64,000 nt of DNA from contig CAJUBQ010000011.1 of assembly GCA_910584595.1 (NCBI GenBank), positions 1 through 64,000 of the forward strand, given 5' to 3'. Source of the DNA: an uncultured Eubacterium sp. GTDB taxonomy: Bacteria; Bacillota; Clostridia; Lachnospirales; Lachnospiraceae. The notes beneath the pieces are model-generated. The model saw nothing but the letters and a program-made list of their open reading frames with translations, searched no databases and was not told the DNA's origin. The position numbers were made by a program, and so were the translations under genes. Of this stretch, positions 31,753 to 39,540 are shown in pieces; position 1 is the stretch's first letter; the number at the start of each line of letters is the position of its first letter.

Positions 31753-32331
31753 TTACTTGCTTTGCAGCTGTGTCATACCCTTTGTTTCATAATAATCGGT
31801 TCTCGTCATACCATATAAATAGTAATCGCAATAGGTATTCACCATTTTACCGTCGCGGATATGTCCCTCACGCTTAAACCCTGCTTTTTCCAGTGTTTTA
31901 TATGACGCGATATTTAGAACATGGACATCAGCCCATAATCGTTGCAATTCTGTTTTTTCAAAACAGAAAATCACTACTTCAGTTAATGCTTCTGCCATAA
32001 GCCCATTTCCTTGATAAATCGGGGAAAGCCGGAACGCCACCTTTGCCATACGATCATTTTCAATGAGATATACCCACATCTCACCAATTACTTTATTGTC
32101 CTTTTTATAAACAATTCCCCAATGAAAGCTCTTTGTAGGCCGTTCCTTTTTTTGAAATAACAATTCCGGGTTTAAGTCACTTTTTCCGGGACGTTTCCCC
32201 CAATATTGATACAACGATTTGTCGCCCAACCATTCTTTCAAATCATCAATATCATCATACTGCAAAGGACGTAATAGGAGCCTTTCTGTATCAAGTATCG
32301 GTTTGTTCTGAATATAATCTTGTAGTTTCAT
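31753..32331 (-). CDS. GNAT-family N-acetyltransferase (RimJ/RimL type)
   Basis: A 192-aa acetyltransferase. RLLLRPLQYDDIDDLKEWL opens the fold, and the acetyl-CoA loop region is SPIYQGNGLMAEALTEVVIFCFEKTELQRLWADVHVLNIASYKTLEKAGF. The Q-x-x-G-x-(G/A) signature is the YQGNGLMAEA segment. Family members acetylate ribosomal protein N-termini or small amines including some antibiotics. It is followed on the minus strand by nothing; upstream lies the TrmO gene 9 bases away. Confidence 0.85.
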   Translation of the reverse strand: MKLQDYIQNKPILDTERLLLRPLQYDDIDDLKEWLGDKSLYQYWGKRPGKSDLNPELLFQKKERPTKSFHWGIVYKKDNKVIGEMWVYLIENDRMAKVAFRLSPIYQGNGLMAEALTEVVIFCFEKTELQRLWADVHVLNIASYKTLEKAGFKREGHIRDGKMVNTYCDYYLYGMTRTDYYETKGMTQLQSK

Positions 32332-32340
32332 AAAGCCCCC

Positions 32341-32817
32341 TTAAAAATTGAATACTTGTTCCCAATTAAAGCAGCCGGACGCTTCTGTGCTTCTCGGCCA
32401 TTCGCTGCACCATACGGGAACGCCGGGGGTTTCCACTCTGTCAAAACTCGGCGTATATGGCTTTATATCCAATACGGGAGTGTTGTCGTTCGCGTCAATA
32501 AAAGTAAGCCGAATAATTCCCCTGTTAAGATCAATACTGATAATTTCTGATGTTGTTAAAGCAATAGGGTTAGGACGGGCGGGCGATCTTGTGGCGAAAA
32601 CGCCCATTACTGCTGGTGCATTTTTATAGGGCTGTTCGGTTTGTAACAATTTACGGTCTGCTTGGTTATCACAATCGCTAAACCACCAGATTACATTGAT
32701 ATGACTAAATCCTTCCAATGCTTGCAGTCCGGGAATATATTCCGGCTCTAATTCTATAAATGCTCCGTTGTGATCATTCTTTACCTTTCCAATAGGTTTT
32801 AATTGATAATCGTTCAT
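32341..32817 (-). CDS. trmO: tRNA N6-threonylcarbamoyladenosine methyltransferase-like (TrmO/TsaA)
   Basis: A 158-aa UPF0066/TsaA family protein. The conserved RSPARPNPIALTTSEI block, FSHINVIWWF and DIKPYTPSFD are clear. In Gammaproteobacteria TrmO methylates t6A37 in tRNA using SAM with a beta-barrel fold; stand-alone copies in Firmicutes islands are less studied. The ATG at 32817 was chosen because GGAGGTACGAT precedes it, dropping a 33-codon extension that lacks a ribosome binding site. Confidence 0.85.
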   Translation of the reverse strand: MNDYQLKPIGKVKNDHNGAFIELEPEYIPGLQALEGFSHINVIWWFSDCDNQADRKLLQTEQPYKNAPAVMGVFATRSPARPNPIALTTSEIISIDLNRGIIRLTFIDANDNTPVLDIKPYTPSFDRVETPGVPVWCSEWPRSTEASGCFNWEQVFNF

Positions 32818-32918
32818 ATCGTACCTCCTGTTTTTCGTTGTGAGTTCAGTATAATACCTCACATCATGTGAGATACAAGAGGGGAAATAAAAATGCCCTG
32901 CATTTTTGCAGGACATTA

Positions 32919-33731
32919 CTACCTTAATTCCAAAGGTATTTGTATTTCAGTCAGGTACTTTGCCGGATTACATTCATTCCATGCCCCTCTATGCACAATT
33001 TGGCGCATAGGATTGGACATTCGATATTCACTGTTTTTTTGCAGCCATTCAGCAAAAGCAATATACGCTCCTTTGATATTTGAAAAATCACCATACACCA
33101 TCGTACAGGCCATAACAGGTACAGGCTCAATCGTGCGGAAACAGAATGGAGCAATATCTTTGCATAACTTATTTACAGGAACGCATAACTCAATATCTAC
33201 ATTTTGTTCCTTATATTCTGTGTCGTGATAAACGGAAAATGTATGATTGGACATTTCTATTTTCTGCTCTTTGGCAAAAGCAGAAAGTTCATTCCATAAA
33301 TCACCCTCGGAGTAATATGTCGGAACAACTCTTCGCAAAGATAATACTTGATACTCTGGTATCGCCTTAATGGAAATATTGTAATGAAGTTCCCCTTTGT
33401 TTTCTTGTATCTCGCTTTTTGCTATCGCAATTTTCCGTATTTTCTCCTGCTCGTTTTGTATTGTCTGCTCGATTTCTAATCGCTTTTTTTCAAGGGTTTC
33501 AAGAAGTAAACGATCATTCATTTCAAGCGCAAGCGCAATTTCAGAAACAAGAAAGCCACTGTCACGCAAATACAATATTCTGTTCAGACTGGGGATTTGA
33601 GTTACAGAGTACATTCGGTGTCCCGTCCATTTATCGACTTCTGCTGGTTTCAACAGCCCCACTTCATCATAATATCGAAGCATACGAATAGATACTTGTG
33701 TTAGCTTTGAAAATTCACCTATTCTAAACAT
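32919..33731 (-). CDS. MerR-family regulator with GyrI-like effector domain
   Basis: A 270-aa regulator. The MerR helix-turn-helix FRIGEFSKLTQVSIRMLRYYDEVGLLKP is at residues 2-29, followed by a coiled coil (about 80-120) and a GyrI-like/BmrR-type ligand pocket (about 125-270). Its promoter, reading left on the minus strand, contains a CTTGAAG...CTTCAAG dyad inside the spacer. Proteins of this kind bind hydrophobic cations and activate efflux genes; the target here may be the adjacent TrmO/GNAT genes or itself. Confidence 0.88.
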   Translation of the reverse strand: MFRIGEFSKLTQVSIRMLRYYDEVGLLKPAEVDKWTGHRMYSVTQIPSLNRILYLRDSGFLVSEIALALEMNDRLLLETLEKKRLEIEQTIQNEQEKIRKIAIAKSEIQENKGELHYNISIKAIPEYQVLSLRRVVPTYYSEGDLWNELSAFAKEQKIEMSNHTFSVYHDTEYKEQNVDIELCVPVNKLCKDIAPFCFRTIEPVPVMACTMVYGDFSNIKGAYIAFAEWLQKNSEYRMSNPMRQIVHRGAWNECNPAKYLTEIQIPLELR

Positions 33732-33750
33732 CTTATCACCTCTTGTATAT

Positions 33751-33780
33751 CATTATACTTGAAGTTTTGTATACTTCAAG
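33751..33780 (-). promoter_or_regulatory. promoter and dyad of the MerR gene
   Basis: On the minus strand CTTGAA and TATAAT are 17 bases apart. A perfect CTTGAAG/CTTCAAG dyad with a 9-base centre spans the spacer, typical of a MerR autoregulatory site. Confidence 0.72.
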
Positions 33781-33838
33781 CAGATTTGGCACATATCCAT
33801 AACGGAGAAACGGCATAGCCCCAAAAGCCGCGCCTTTT

Positions 33839-34168
33839 TCAGCGTTGACTTGATAGGATGTATCTTTGTAACTGCCATATCTTCGCCAGCGCTCCTTTGA
33901 TGTCCTCAATGTCCTGCGCGTACACAATCCCGGTACTGTTGATACGCCGGGCAATCTGATTGACATTGGCGCCGATCTTTTGCAGCTCGGCGGTCTGCGC
34001 CCGGATGTCGCGGGTGTCCATGTGGACGATATACCCGTCAATAAGCATTTTCCGGGCATAGGCGGAAAAGTTCTTTGTGTGGAGCTGGGCCATTTTCTGC
34101 TGGATCAAGGCCCGTTCTTCCGGCGTCACAGGGACACGCAGCACAAAGTTTCGTGTTCGGTTTGCCAT
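33839..34168 (-). CDS. mobC: mobilization protein MobC
   Basis: A 109-aa MobC/relaxosome accessory protein: NRTRNFVLRVPVTPEERALIQQKM (ribbon-helix-helix start), FSAYARKMLIDGYIVHMD, and the family signature ELQKIGANVNQIARRINSTGIVYAQDIEDIKGALAKIW. It would melt DNA at oriT for the relaxase. The start at 34168 follows AGGATGG. On the minus strand the relaxase gene should come next, but only about 60 bases of GC-rich sequence remain before the MerR module, so this mobilization unit is broken. Confidence 0.85.
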   Translation of the reverse strand: MANRTRNFVLRVPVTPEERALIQQKMAQLHTKNFSAYARKMLIDGYIVHMDTRDIRAQTAELQKIGANVNQIARRINSTGIVYAQDIEDIKGALAKIWQLQRYILSSQR

Positions 34169-34372
34169 GTTTTCACCATCCTTTCTGAACAGGGGTTTGG
34201 GGCTTTCCCCAACAAGCAACCGGCCACGGCCCGCAGGGACAGGGTCAGGCCGGTTTTCGGAAGTGTGGCTACACTTCCTATGATTGCATCTTATTAGGAA
34301 CACTGTAAATACAAAGCTTTTCAAAGCCTACAAACCGAAAAAAATAATATTTGATCTATCACATTACGCAGA

Positions 34373-34407
34373 AAGCCGTCCGGCATGAAAAATCGGGCGG
34401 CTTTTTT
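34373..34407 (+). terminator. Rho-independent terminator
   Basis: AAGCCGTCCG against CGGGCGGCTT, loop GCATGAAAAAT, then TTTTTTG. Confidence 0.7.
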
Positions 34408-34493
34408 GCGTGGATAGAGGAAAGGAGGTAAAAAATAATTACAGAAATTTAGCCCTCAAAATTGTGCAACTTTCACGAAAAGGAGGATAGTGA

Positions 34494-34706
34494 ATGGCAG
34501 ATGAAAAATTGAACACCGGCCCCGGCGAGCAGAACACACCCCCGGCTCCCGGCCCGGTAACAGAGGAACAGCCCCAGGCTCCTGCTCCCGAACAGGCCGC
34601 CGCTCCCCAGCCGGAGCAGTCCGGGCCTGCCCAGCCCGAGGCGGGGGATGTGGTGGTGTCTTTTGACAAAATCAATGAGCTGATGGCGGAAAAGCGGCGT
34701 CCTTGA
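34494..34706 (+). pseudogene. truncated Pro/Ala/Glu-rich element protein
   Basis: A 70-codon frame behind AAAGGAGG: MADEKLNTGPGEQNTPPAPG followed by a low-complexity P/A/E/Q stretch and DVVVSFDKINELMAEKRRP. The end is abrupt, at a change to AT-rich DNA, so it is likely the N-terminal part of a longer protein of the GC-rich transposon. It has no recognised domain. Confidence 0.55.
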
Positions 34707-34865
34707 AGGCAAGCCCCAGGGCGTGAGAGTCAAACCGTGTTATTTCTTTGCGTTCATTCATTTTCATTTCACCCTATATCATTCTACATTTCTGGTTTAA
34801 TTATGTGAATGAAACTGAATTTCAGTTTTATGAGTATTTTATTTCGTAATTTTATGTAGATACTA

Positions 34866-34894
34866 TTGACAATGGCTTTGGGATAGGATAAAAT
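34866..34894 (+). promoter_or_regulatory. promoter of the attenuated methyltransferase gene
   Basis: TTGACA at 34866-34871 and TAAAAT at 34889-34894 with a 17-base spacer, about 260 bases ahead of the methyltransferase start. Confidence 0.82.
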
Positions 34895-34919
34895 AAATAA
34901 AAACAAATAGAAAAAGGTG

Positions 34920-34982
34920 ATGAAAGTCCGGCGTATCAGATGCCACATAATCGGTGGTGTTGATATGACTGGAAAAGAGTAG
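34920..34982 (+). CDS. putative 20-aa leader peptide
   Basis: Begins ATG after AAAAAGGTG and reads MKVRRIRCHIIGG before ending in TGKE and TAG. It sits shortly after the predicted transcription start, ahead of an antiterminator/terminator pair. The Arg-rich opening R-R-I-R is the sort of sequence on which antibiotic-bound ribosomes stall. A shorter five-codon frame (MTGKE) inside it has a GGTGG before it and could be the true leader. The coding status rests on position only. Confidence 0.55.
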   Translation: MKVRRIRCHIIGGVDMTGKE

Positions 34983-35037
34983 ATAAAATCAATTCAATAG
35001 GTAAAAAGATAACTGATTGAACAGTTTATTTTTCATG

Positions 35038-35124
35038 CCTAAGGTTTGATTTTATTTTACTCTTAACTTTTCTTATCCTTAGGAAAGATTAGCCGTAGAG
35101 TAAAATCTACGGCTTTTTCTTTTG
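35038..35124 (+). promoter_or_regulatory. attenuator: antiterminator and terminator structures
   Basis: A terminator stem AGCCGTAGA/TCTACGGCT (35091-35114) is followed by TTTTTCTTTT. Upstream ATTTTACTCT (35054-35063) is exactly complementary to AGAGTAAAAT (35097-35106) in the terminator stem and loop, so the two are mutually exclusive. A CCTAAGG/CCTTAGG stem (35038-35083) encloses the upstream strand and could sequester it. This is a classic attenuator arrangement. Confidence 0.75.
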
Positions 35125-35150
35125 ACCAAACATGAAAGGAGAACTTAGTT

Positions 35151-35984
35151 ATGTATGACAATTTACTCACTATTTTTGAAAAGCCATCTCTTTACAAAAA
35201 AATGGAGATCCCCTTTTGGGATGACGAACATATATCGTTGCAAATGTTAAAAGCGCATTTAAATCCAGAGTTTAATGGAGCAAGTAGAAAATTAGATTTT
35301 ATAAATAAATCTGCCGACTGGATAACAAGAATTGTTCGGCCATCAGAATTTAATGAACTCCTTGATATAGGTTGTGGTCCTGGTATATATGCTGAAAGGT
35401 TTGCTCAATTTGGTTACTCGGTTACAGGGATTGATTTTTCAAAGCGCTCTATAAATTATGCGACAAGTTCTGCCGCTAAACAAAACCTTAATATACAGTA
35501 TCTGTATCAGGACTACTTGAACATGAACTTGAACAAAACTTTTGATTTTTCAACTTTAATTTACTGTGACTATGGTGCTTTATCATCAGAAGATAGGAAA
35601 ACTTTATTGAAAGTGGTATATACACATCTAAGGCCCGGAGGGAAATTTTTGCTGGATGTATTTTCAATGAGTAAGTACAACTGTTTTGAAGAAAAGAACA
35701 CATGGAATATATATCCGACAGGCGGCTTTTGGAAGAAAGAAAAGTACCTTGAGTTTAACTCGTCTTTTCGGTACTCAGATTGTGTCACATTGGAGCAAAC
35801 ATCCATCATTTCTCCAAATGATCCTGCTGCTATTTACTATATCTGGAATACCTATTTTACAAAGGAAACTCTAATCAATGAAATGAAATCAGAAGGTTTT
35901 AAAATATGTGAAGTATTTAGCGATGTAGCAGGAAAACCGTATTGTGAAGATAGTCTAACGATAGCTGTCTTGTTAGAGAAGTAA
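35151..35984 (+). CDS. class I SAM-dependent methyltransferase
   Basis: A 277-aa protein with motif I ELLDIGCGPGIYAERFAQFGYSVTGIDFS (about 62-90), DFSTLIYCDYGALS and GGKFLLDVFS. The N-terminal 55 residues are outside the core. The substrate is unknown. Its expression appears controlled by the leader peptide and attenuator upstream, as is common for ribosome-protection and rRNA-modifying resistance genes, though the sequence lacks the signatures of Erm or Cfr. Its 3' end overlaps a convergent XRE gene by 68 bases. Confidence 0.85.
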   Translation: MYDNLLTIFEKPSLYKKMEIPFWDDEHISLQMLKAHLNPEFNGASRKLDFINKSADWITRIVRPSEFNELLDIGCGPGIYAERFAQFGYSVTGIDFSKRSINYATSSAAKQNLNIQYLYQDYLNMNLNKTFDFSTLIYCDYGALSSEDRKTLLKVVYTHLRPGGKFLLDVFSMSKYNCFEEKNTWNIYPTGGFWKKEKYLEFNSSFRYSDCVTLEQTSIISPNDPAAIYYIWNTYFTKETLINEMKSEGFKICEVFSDVAGKPYCEDSLTIAVLLEK

Positions 35985-36360
35985 AAAAGAAAATTTTATA
36001 TTGCAGTGGCACTCTGCCGAATAAAAAAAACCGTAAGTCGGCAGGGTGATTTGCTATAACCGGCAAATAGTGTTCCGGGCAAAGTTTCAGCTTGTGGCTG
36101 ACCCGTTGCCGCTGTTCGCTGTCCCCTCGCATGATTTCCGGGTTGAAATACCGTTCTACGGGAAGCCCGCAGATTTTAATAAGCTGGATCACAACCGGGA
36201 GGCTGGGGATCGTGCCTTTATTCTCAATATTGGCAAGATAGCGCCATTCAATACCCACCATTTCAGCCAGCGTTTTACGCGCCAGATGTTTTGCTTTCCG
36301 TGCGGCTTTTACATCCGCGCCGAAAGTTTCAAAACCGGGACAATCTTCAACATTCGCCAT
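35917..36360 (-). CDS. XRE-family regulator (paralogue 2, altered C-terminus)
   Basis: A 147-aa frame. Residues 1-110 match the regulator at 26430 in plan: ARKAKHLARKTLAEMVGIEWRYLANIEN, LPVERYFNPE and SHKLKLCPEHYLPVI. After NHPADL the sequence no longer resembles it and reads back across the end of the methyltransferase gene, so the native C-terminus was probably lost when the methyltransferase segment was inserted. The DNA-binding part is intact. Confidence 0.78.
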   Translation of the reverse strand: MANVEDCPGFETFGADVKAARKAKHLARKTLAEMVGIEWRYLANIENKGTIPSLPVVIQLIKICGLPVERYFNPEIMRGDSEQRQRVSHKLKLCPEHYLPVIANHPADLRFFLFGRVPLQYKIFFFTSLTRQLSLDYLHNTVFLLHR

Positions 36361-36819
36361 ATAGCATCACCCATTTACATTGTATAATTCATACTTTGTC
36401 CGTGGAATGTTGTTATATGCGGGTTAATTAAACTTTATAATTCATATTTCTTTGATTATAAGAACGCAAAACCATGAAAACAAAGCAAACTAATCCGGGC
36501 CCTCCTGAACAGCTCCTAAGAAAGCGCCGGACATGTCAGCCTGTTGGCCCTATACCCATCGTTTTCCTATGGGTTTATTCTACGCATTTCAAAGCTCGTT
36601 CCGGCAGGTATTTGATATATCATTCTGCCACCCCACCGACCACCGCCGAAAAGCCTTGATTTCTGCGAGCTTTTTGTCCTCTAAATGCGTAGATAGGATG
36701 AGCATTTCAGCTCTCGTGTTCTGCGTACTGTTTACAGTGATGCTACATTCTATAATTCATATTCTGTTCCTTGTATTCTTCGAGAAAACGAATTATAATG
36801 AATAAATTGGAGGTGTATT
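36361..36819. other. intergenic region with repeated promoter-like segments
   Basis: About 450 bases with no convincing gene; a 90-codon frame at 36533 has no ribosome binding site and is rich in Phe, Ser and Cys. The segment TATAATTCATA occurs at 36383, about 36435 and 36751 and also upstream of the paralogous regulator at 26.8 kb, suggesting duplicated promoter DNA. Confidence 0.5.
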
Positions 36820-37014
36820 ATGGACTATATGACTTTGAAAGAAGCAGGTGAAAAATGGGGCGTGACTCCCCGATGGATAAATTATTACTGTGCTGCATCC
36901 CGTATCCCCGGAGCCATAAAAATGGGGACAGTATGGTTAATCCCGAAAGACGCCGAAAAGCCCTTAGATATGCGAACGAAACAAGGAAAGGAATTAAAAC
37001 ATGAAACCATATAA
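36820..37014 (+). CDS. small excisionase-like DNA-binding protein
   Basis: A 64-aa winged-helix protein (MTLKEAGEKWGVTPRWINYYCAASRIPGA, TVWLIPKDAEKP) behind TTGGAGGTG. It overlaps the response-regulator start by 14 bases and is co-transcribed with the Bce-like module. It is a paralogue of the 4102-4308 protein. Small genes of this kind recur immediately before two-component/ABC peptide-resistance modules in Lachnospiraceae elements, so a regulatory role is likely. Confidence 0.8.
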   Translation: MDYMTLKEAGEKWGVTPRWINYYCAASRIPGAIKMGTVWLIPKDAEKPLDMRTKQGKELKHETI

Positions 37015-37672
37015 GATACTGATTATTGAAGATGATCCTGTTATACAAAGCGAATTGGAAATCCTTTTGCGCGGCAATGGATATACTGCTGTTTCAGTAA
37101 AGGATTTTTCAAAGGTGAACGATACTTTTAGAGCAGAAGATCCACACCTTGTCTTATTAGATATTAAATTGCCCAATGAAAGCGGCTTTTCTATCTGTTC
37201 TCAAATTCGCAGCAATTCAAATGTTCCAATTATTTTTGTAACAAGCTGCAATACAGATATGGATGAACTCAACAGCATCATGCTGGGCGGTGACGCCTTT
37301 ATTACAAAACCCTATCACACGGCGATTCTTCTGGCAAAAATCGCATCCCTACTCAAACGGTCATACCCGGTACAGCAGAATGAGCAAATGGTCTATGGTG
37401 CTACGGTGCTACACTTGGAATCCAGTAGCTTGGATTATGATGGACAGAGTGTGGAACTAACCAAAAACGAACTGAAAATTCTTTATTACCTATTCAAAAA
37501 TGCAGGAAAAATCTGTGCCCGTAGAGATATAGTAGAGTTTTTATGGGATAATCAACTCTATGTGGATGACAACGCTCTAAGCGTCAACATCAACCGTATC
37601 CGTGAAAAATTGACAGGTATCGGTCTGACAGATTTTATCAAAACAAAGCATCGACAGGGGTACACAGTATGA
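37001..37672 (+). CDS. OmpR-family response regulator (Bce-type)
   Basis: A 223-aa regulator with a receiver domain (acidic pocket EDD near residue 10, phospho-acceptor D54 in LVLLDIKLP, K about 103) and a winged-helix output domain (LTKNELKILYYLFKNAGKICARRDIVEFLW and DDNALSVNINRIREKL). It forms an ATGA-coupled operon with the kinase. The neighbours place it in the BceRS group that answers to cell-wall-active peptides through the flux-sensing ABC transporter encoded downstream. Confidence 0.92.
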   Translation: MKPYKILIIEDDPVIQSELEILLRGNGYTAVSVKDFSKVNDTFRAEDPHLVLLDIKLPNESGFSICSQIRSNSNVPIIFVTSCNTDMDELNSIMLGGDAFITKPYHTAILLAKIASLLKRSYPVQQNEQMVYGATVLHLESSSLDYDGQSVELTKNELKILYYLFKNAGKICARRDIVEFLWDNQLYVDDNALSVNINRIREKLTGIGLTDFIKTKHRQGYTV

Positions 37673-38682
37673 ACCGCAGACAGTATTGGAAAAATAGAAT
37701 CCCATTCCTGCTGACCAACCTGATCTGCATGGTTGCGCTTACTGTATTCCTGCTGGTATGTGGCAATCCTATTTCTGTGGTACTACTGATTTCTGCGGTA
37801 TGGGCGCTGATCTTGTTGGCAGGTCTGTTCCTTACTTACTGGAAGCGACAGCGACAAATGCGACAGCTTTTAGACATGACCGGTCAGCTTTCGGAACGCT
37901 ATCTCGTTTCCGAAGTGATGGAGTTGCCGGAACAGGCAGAGGATCAGGTTTACTATCGGCTTTTGAAAATGGCCGGAAAATCTATGTTGGAACAGATTGG
38001 AACGGTTTGTCAGGAACGTCAGGAATACAAGGAATATATTGAACAGTGGATTCACGAGATCAAAACGCCTATTACCGCTATGAAACTACTGTGCGAAAAC
38101 CATCGGACAGACTGGACAAAGGAACTGCTGTTGGAACTCGAAAAGACCAACCGCTTTACTGAACAGGCGCTTTATTATGCCCGCAGCGAACATACTGAGA
38201 AAGATTATTCTGTTCGTGAAATGGCTCTGGCCCAAGTGGTGCATCAGGCGATTGCGGACAACAAATACCTGCTGCTCCAGAGCGGGGTGCGGCTGAAAGT
38301 GGAGGAAATGCAGGATACAGTTTATTCTGATGAAAAATGGGTGCGGTTCATTCTAAACCAACTAATTGCCAATGCGGTCAAATATCGGGCCGAGCAGCCG
38401 ATTATTCGCTTTTCCGCCCGTAGGCAACGAGATCAAGTGGTTCTTGTGGTGGAGGATAACGGAATCGGAATTTCACTCGCTGACCTGCCTCGCGTCTTTG
38501 AAAAAGGATTTACTGGGCAGAACGGGCGCATGATCCAGCAGTCCACAGGGATCGGCCTATACCTGTGTAAACGCCTCTGTGACAAGCTGGGTATCAGCAT
38601 TACAGCGGCATCATCTGAACATGGCGCATCTATTTCTCTGGCTTTTCACATTAACTGTCTGATCCATGAGGTGCAGAGCTAA
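37669..38682 (+). CDS. intramembrane-sensing histidine kinase (BceS-like)
   Basis: A 337-aa kinase with two adjacent membrane helices (about residues 12-32 and 36-57) and almost no extracellular loop, the hallmark of intramembrane-sensing kinases. H129 in QWIHEIKTPITAMK is the phospho-acceptor; the ATPase domain has the N box LNQLIANAVKYR and G boxes VEDNGIGI and GIGLYLCKRL. Such kinases do not sense ligand directly but depend on the BceAB-type transporter, which follows. Confidence 0.92.
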   Translation: MNRRQYWKNRIPFLLTNLICMVALTVFLLVCGNPISVVLLISAVWALILLAGLFLTYWKRQRQMRQLLDMTGQLSERYLVSEVMELPEQAEDQVYYRLLKMAGKSMLEQIGTVCQERQEYKEYIEQWIHEIKTPITAMKLLCENHRTDWTKELLLELEKTNRFTEQALYYARSEHTEKDYSVREMALAQVVHQAIADNKYLLLQSGVRLKVEEMQDTVYSDEKWVRFILNQLIANAVKYRAEQPIIRFSARRQRDQVVLVVEDNGIGISLADLPRVFEKGFTGQNGRMIQQSTGIGLYLCKRLCDKLGISITAASSEHGASISLAFHINCLIHEVQS

Positions 38683-38695
38683 AATGGTTCTGCAC

Positions 38696-38726
38696 TTCTT
38701 ACATTTCTGTTAGAACTTTGTAAGAA
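38696..38726 (+). promoter_or_regulatory. inverted repeat before the Bce-like transporter genes
   Basis: TTCTTACA (38696-38703) and TGTAAGAA (38719-38726), perfect 8-bp arms. The TTACA/TGTAA half-sites resemble those of Bce-type response regulators, though the arms are further apart than in BceR sites. It lies 57 bases before the ATPase gene. Confidence 0.6.
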
Positions 38727-38783
38727 AACTTGATACAAATGGCGTTCATATTATTTTACAATAGGATTAGAGGTGATAATACT

Positions 38784-39536
38784 ATGAAAGAAGTTTTGAA
38801 GCTGGAACATATCCAGAAGTATTACGGAAATGGCGGTAACATCACAAAAGCGATTCAAGACATCAGTTTTTCCGTTCAGGAGGGGGAATTTGTAGGGATT
38901 ATGGGCGCGTCTGGCTCCGGCAAGACCACCCTGCTTAACTGCATTTCCACTATTGATACGGTCAGCGCAGGACATATCCATTTGGACGGGACTGATGTGA
39001 CAGAGATAAACGAAAAGCAGATTGCCCGGTTTCGCCGGGAAAATCTGGGCTTTGTATTTCAGGACTTTAACCTGCTGGACACCCTGACCATTTCCGAGAA
39101 CATTGCTCTAGCATTGACAATCAACAAGGTTCCCGCAGGTGAGATCGACGGGCGGGTACAAGAAATGTCCAGTAAACTAAACATCACGGATATTCTGAAA
39201 AAATACCCCTATCAGGTATCCGGCGGCCAAAAGCAACGGTGCGCCTGCGCCAGAGCCATCATCAACAATCCTAAGCTGATTCTGGCGGACGAACCCACCG
39301 GCGCACTGGACAGCCATTCGTCCCAGATGCTGCTATCCACTATCCAGAGCATCAACGAAACGCTGGGTGCAACCATACTAATGGTAACGCATGACGCCTT
39401 TTCTGCGAGTTATGCAAATCGTATTCTCTTTTTGCGCGACGGCACGATTTTTACGGAAATCCGCAAAGGCAACGATTCTCGCAGAACTTTCTTTAACAAG
39501 ATTTTAGATGTCCTCACCATGATGGGAGGGAATTGA
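38784..39536 (+). CDS. ABC transporter ATP-binding protein (BceA-like)
   Basis: A 250-aa ATPase of the MacB/LolD/BceA group: Walker A GASGSGKTT, signature VSGGQKQR, Walker B LILADEPTGALD and FQDFNLLDTLT. Start at 38784 behind AGAGGTGA. It pairs with the large permease 4 bases downstream. These transporters confer resistance to bacitracin, lantibiotics or defensin-like peptides by freeing lipid II-cycle targets and also signal flux to the kinase. Confidence 0.92.
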   Translation: MKEVLKLEHIQKYYGNGGNITKAIQDISFSVQEGEFVGIMGASGSGKTTLLNCISTIDTVSAGHIHLDGTDVTEINEKQIARFRRENLGFVFQDFNLLDTLTISENIALALTINKVPAGEIDGRVQEMSSKLNITDILKKYPYQVSGGQKQRCACARAIINNPKLILADEPTGALDSHSSQMLLSTIQSINETLGATILMVTHDAFSASYANRILFLRDGTIFTEIRKGNDSRRTFFNKILDVLTMMGGN

Positions 39537-39540
39537 AATT

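Noticed and set aside
35151..35984. Erm-type rRNA methyltransferase
   Set aside because: Motif I and the rest of the chain do not fit Erm, and the N-terminal 55 residues and lengths differ, despite the Erm-like attenuator arrangement.
36533..36805. 90-codon frame before the Bce module
   Set aside because: Rich in Cys/Phe/Ser, no ribosome binding site, covers repeated promoter-like DNA.
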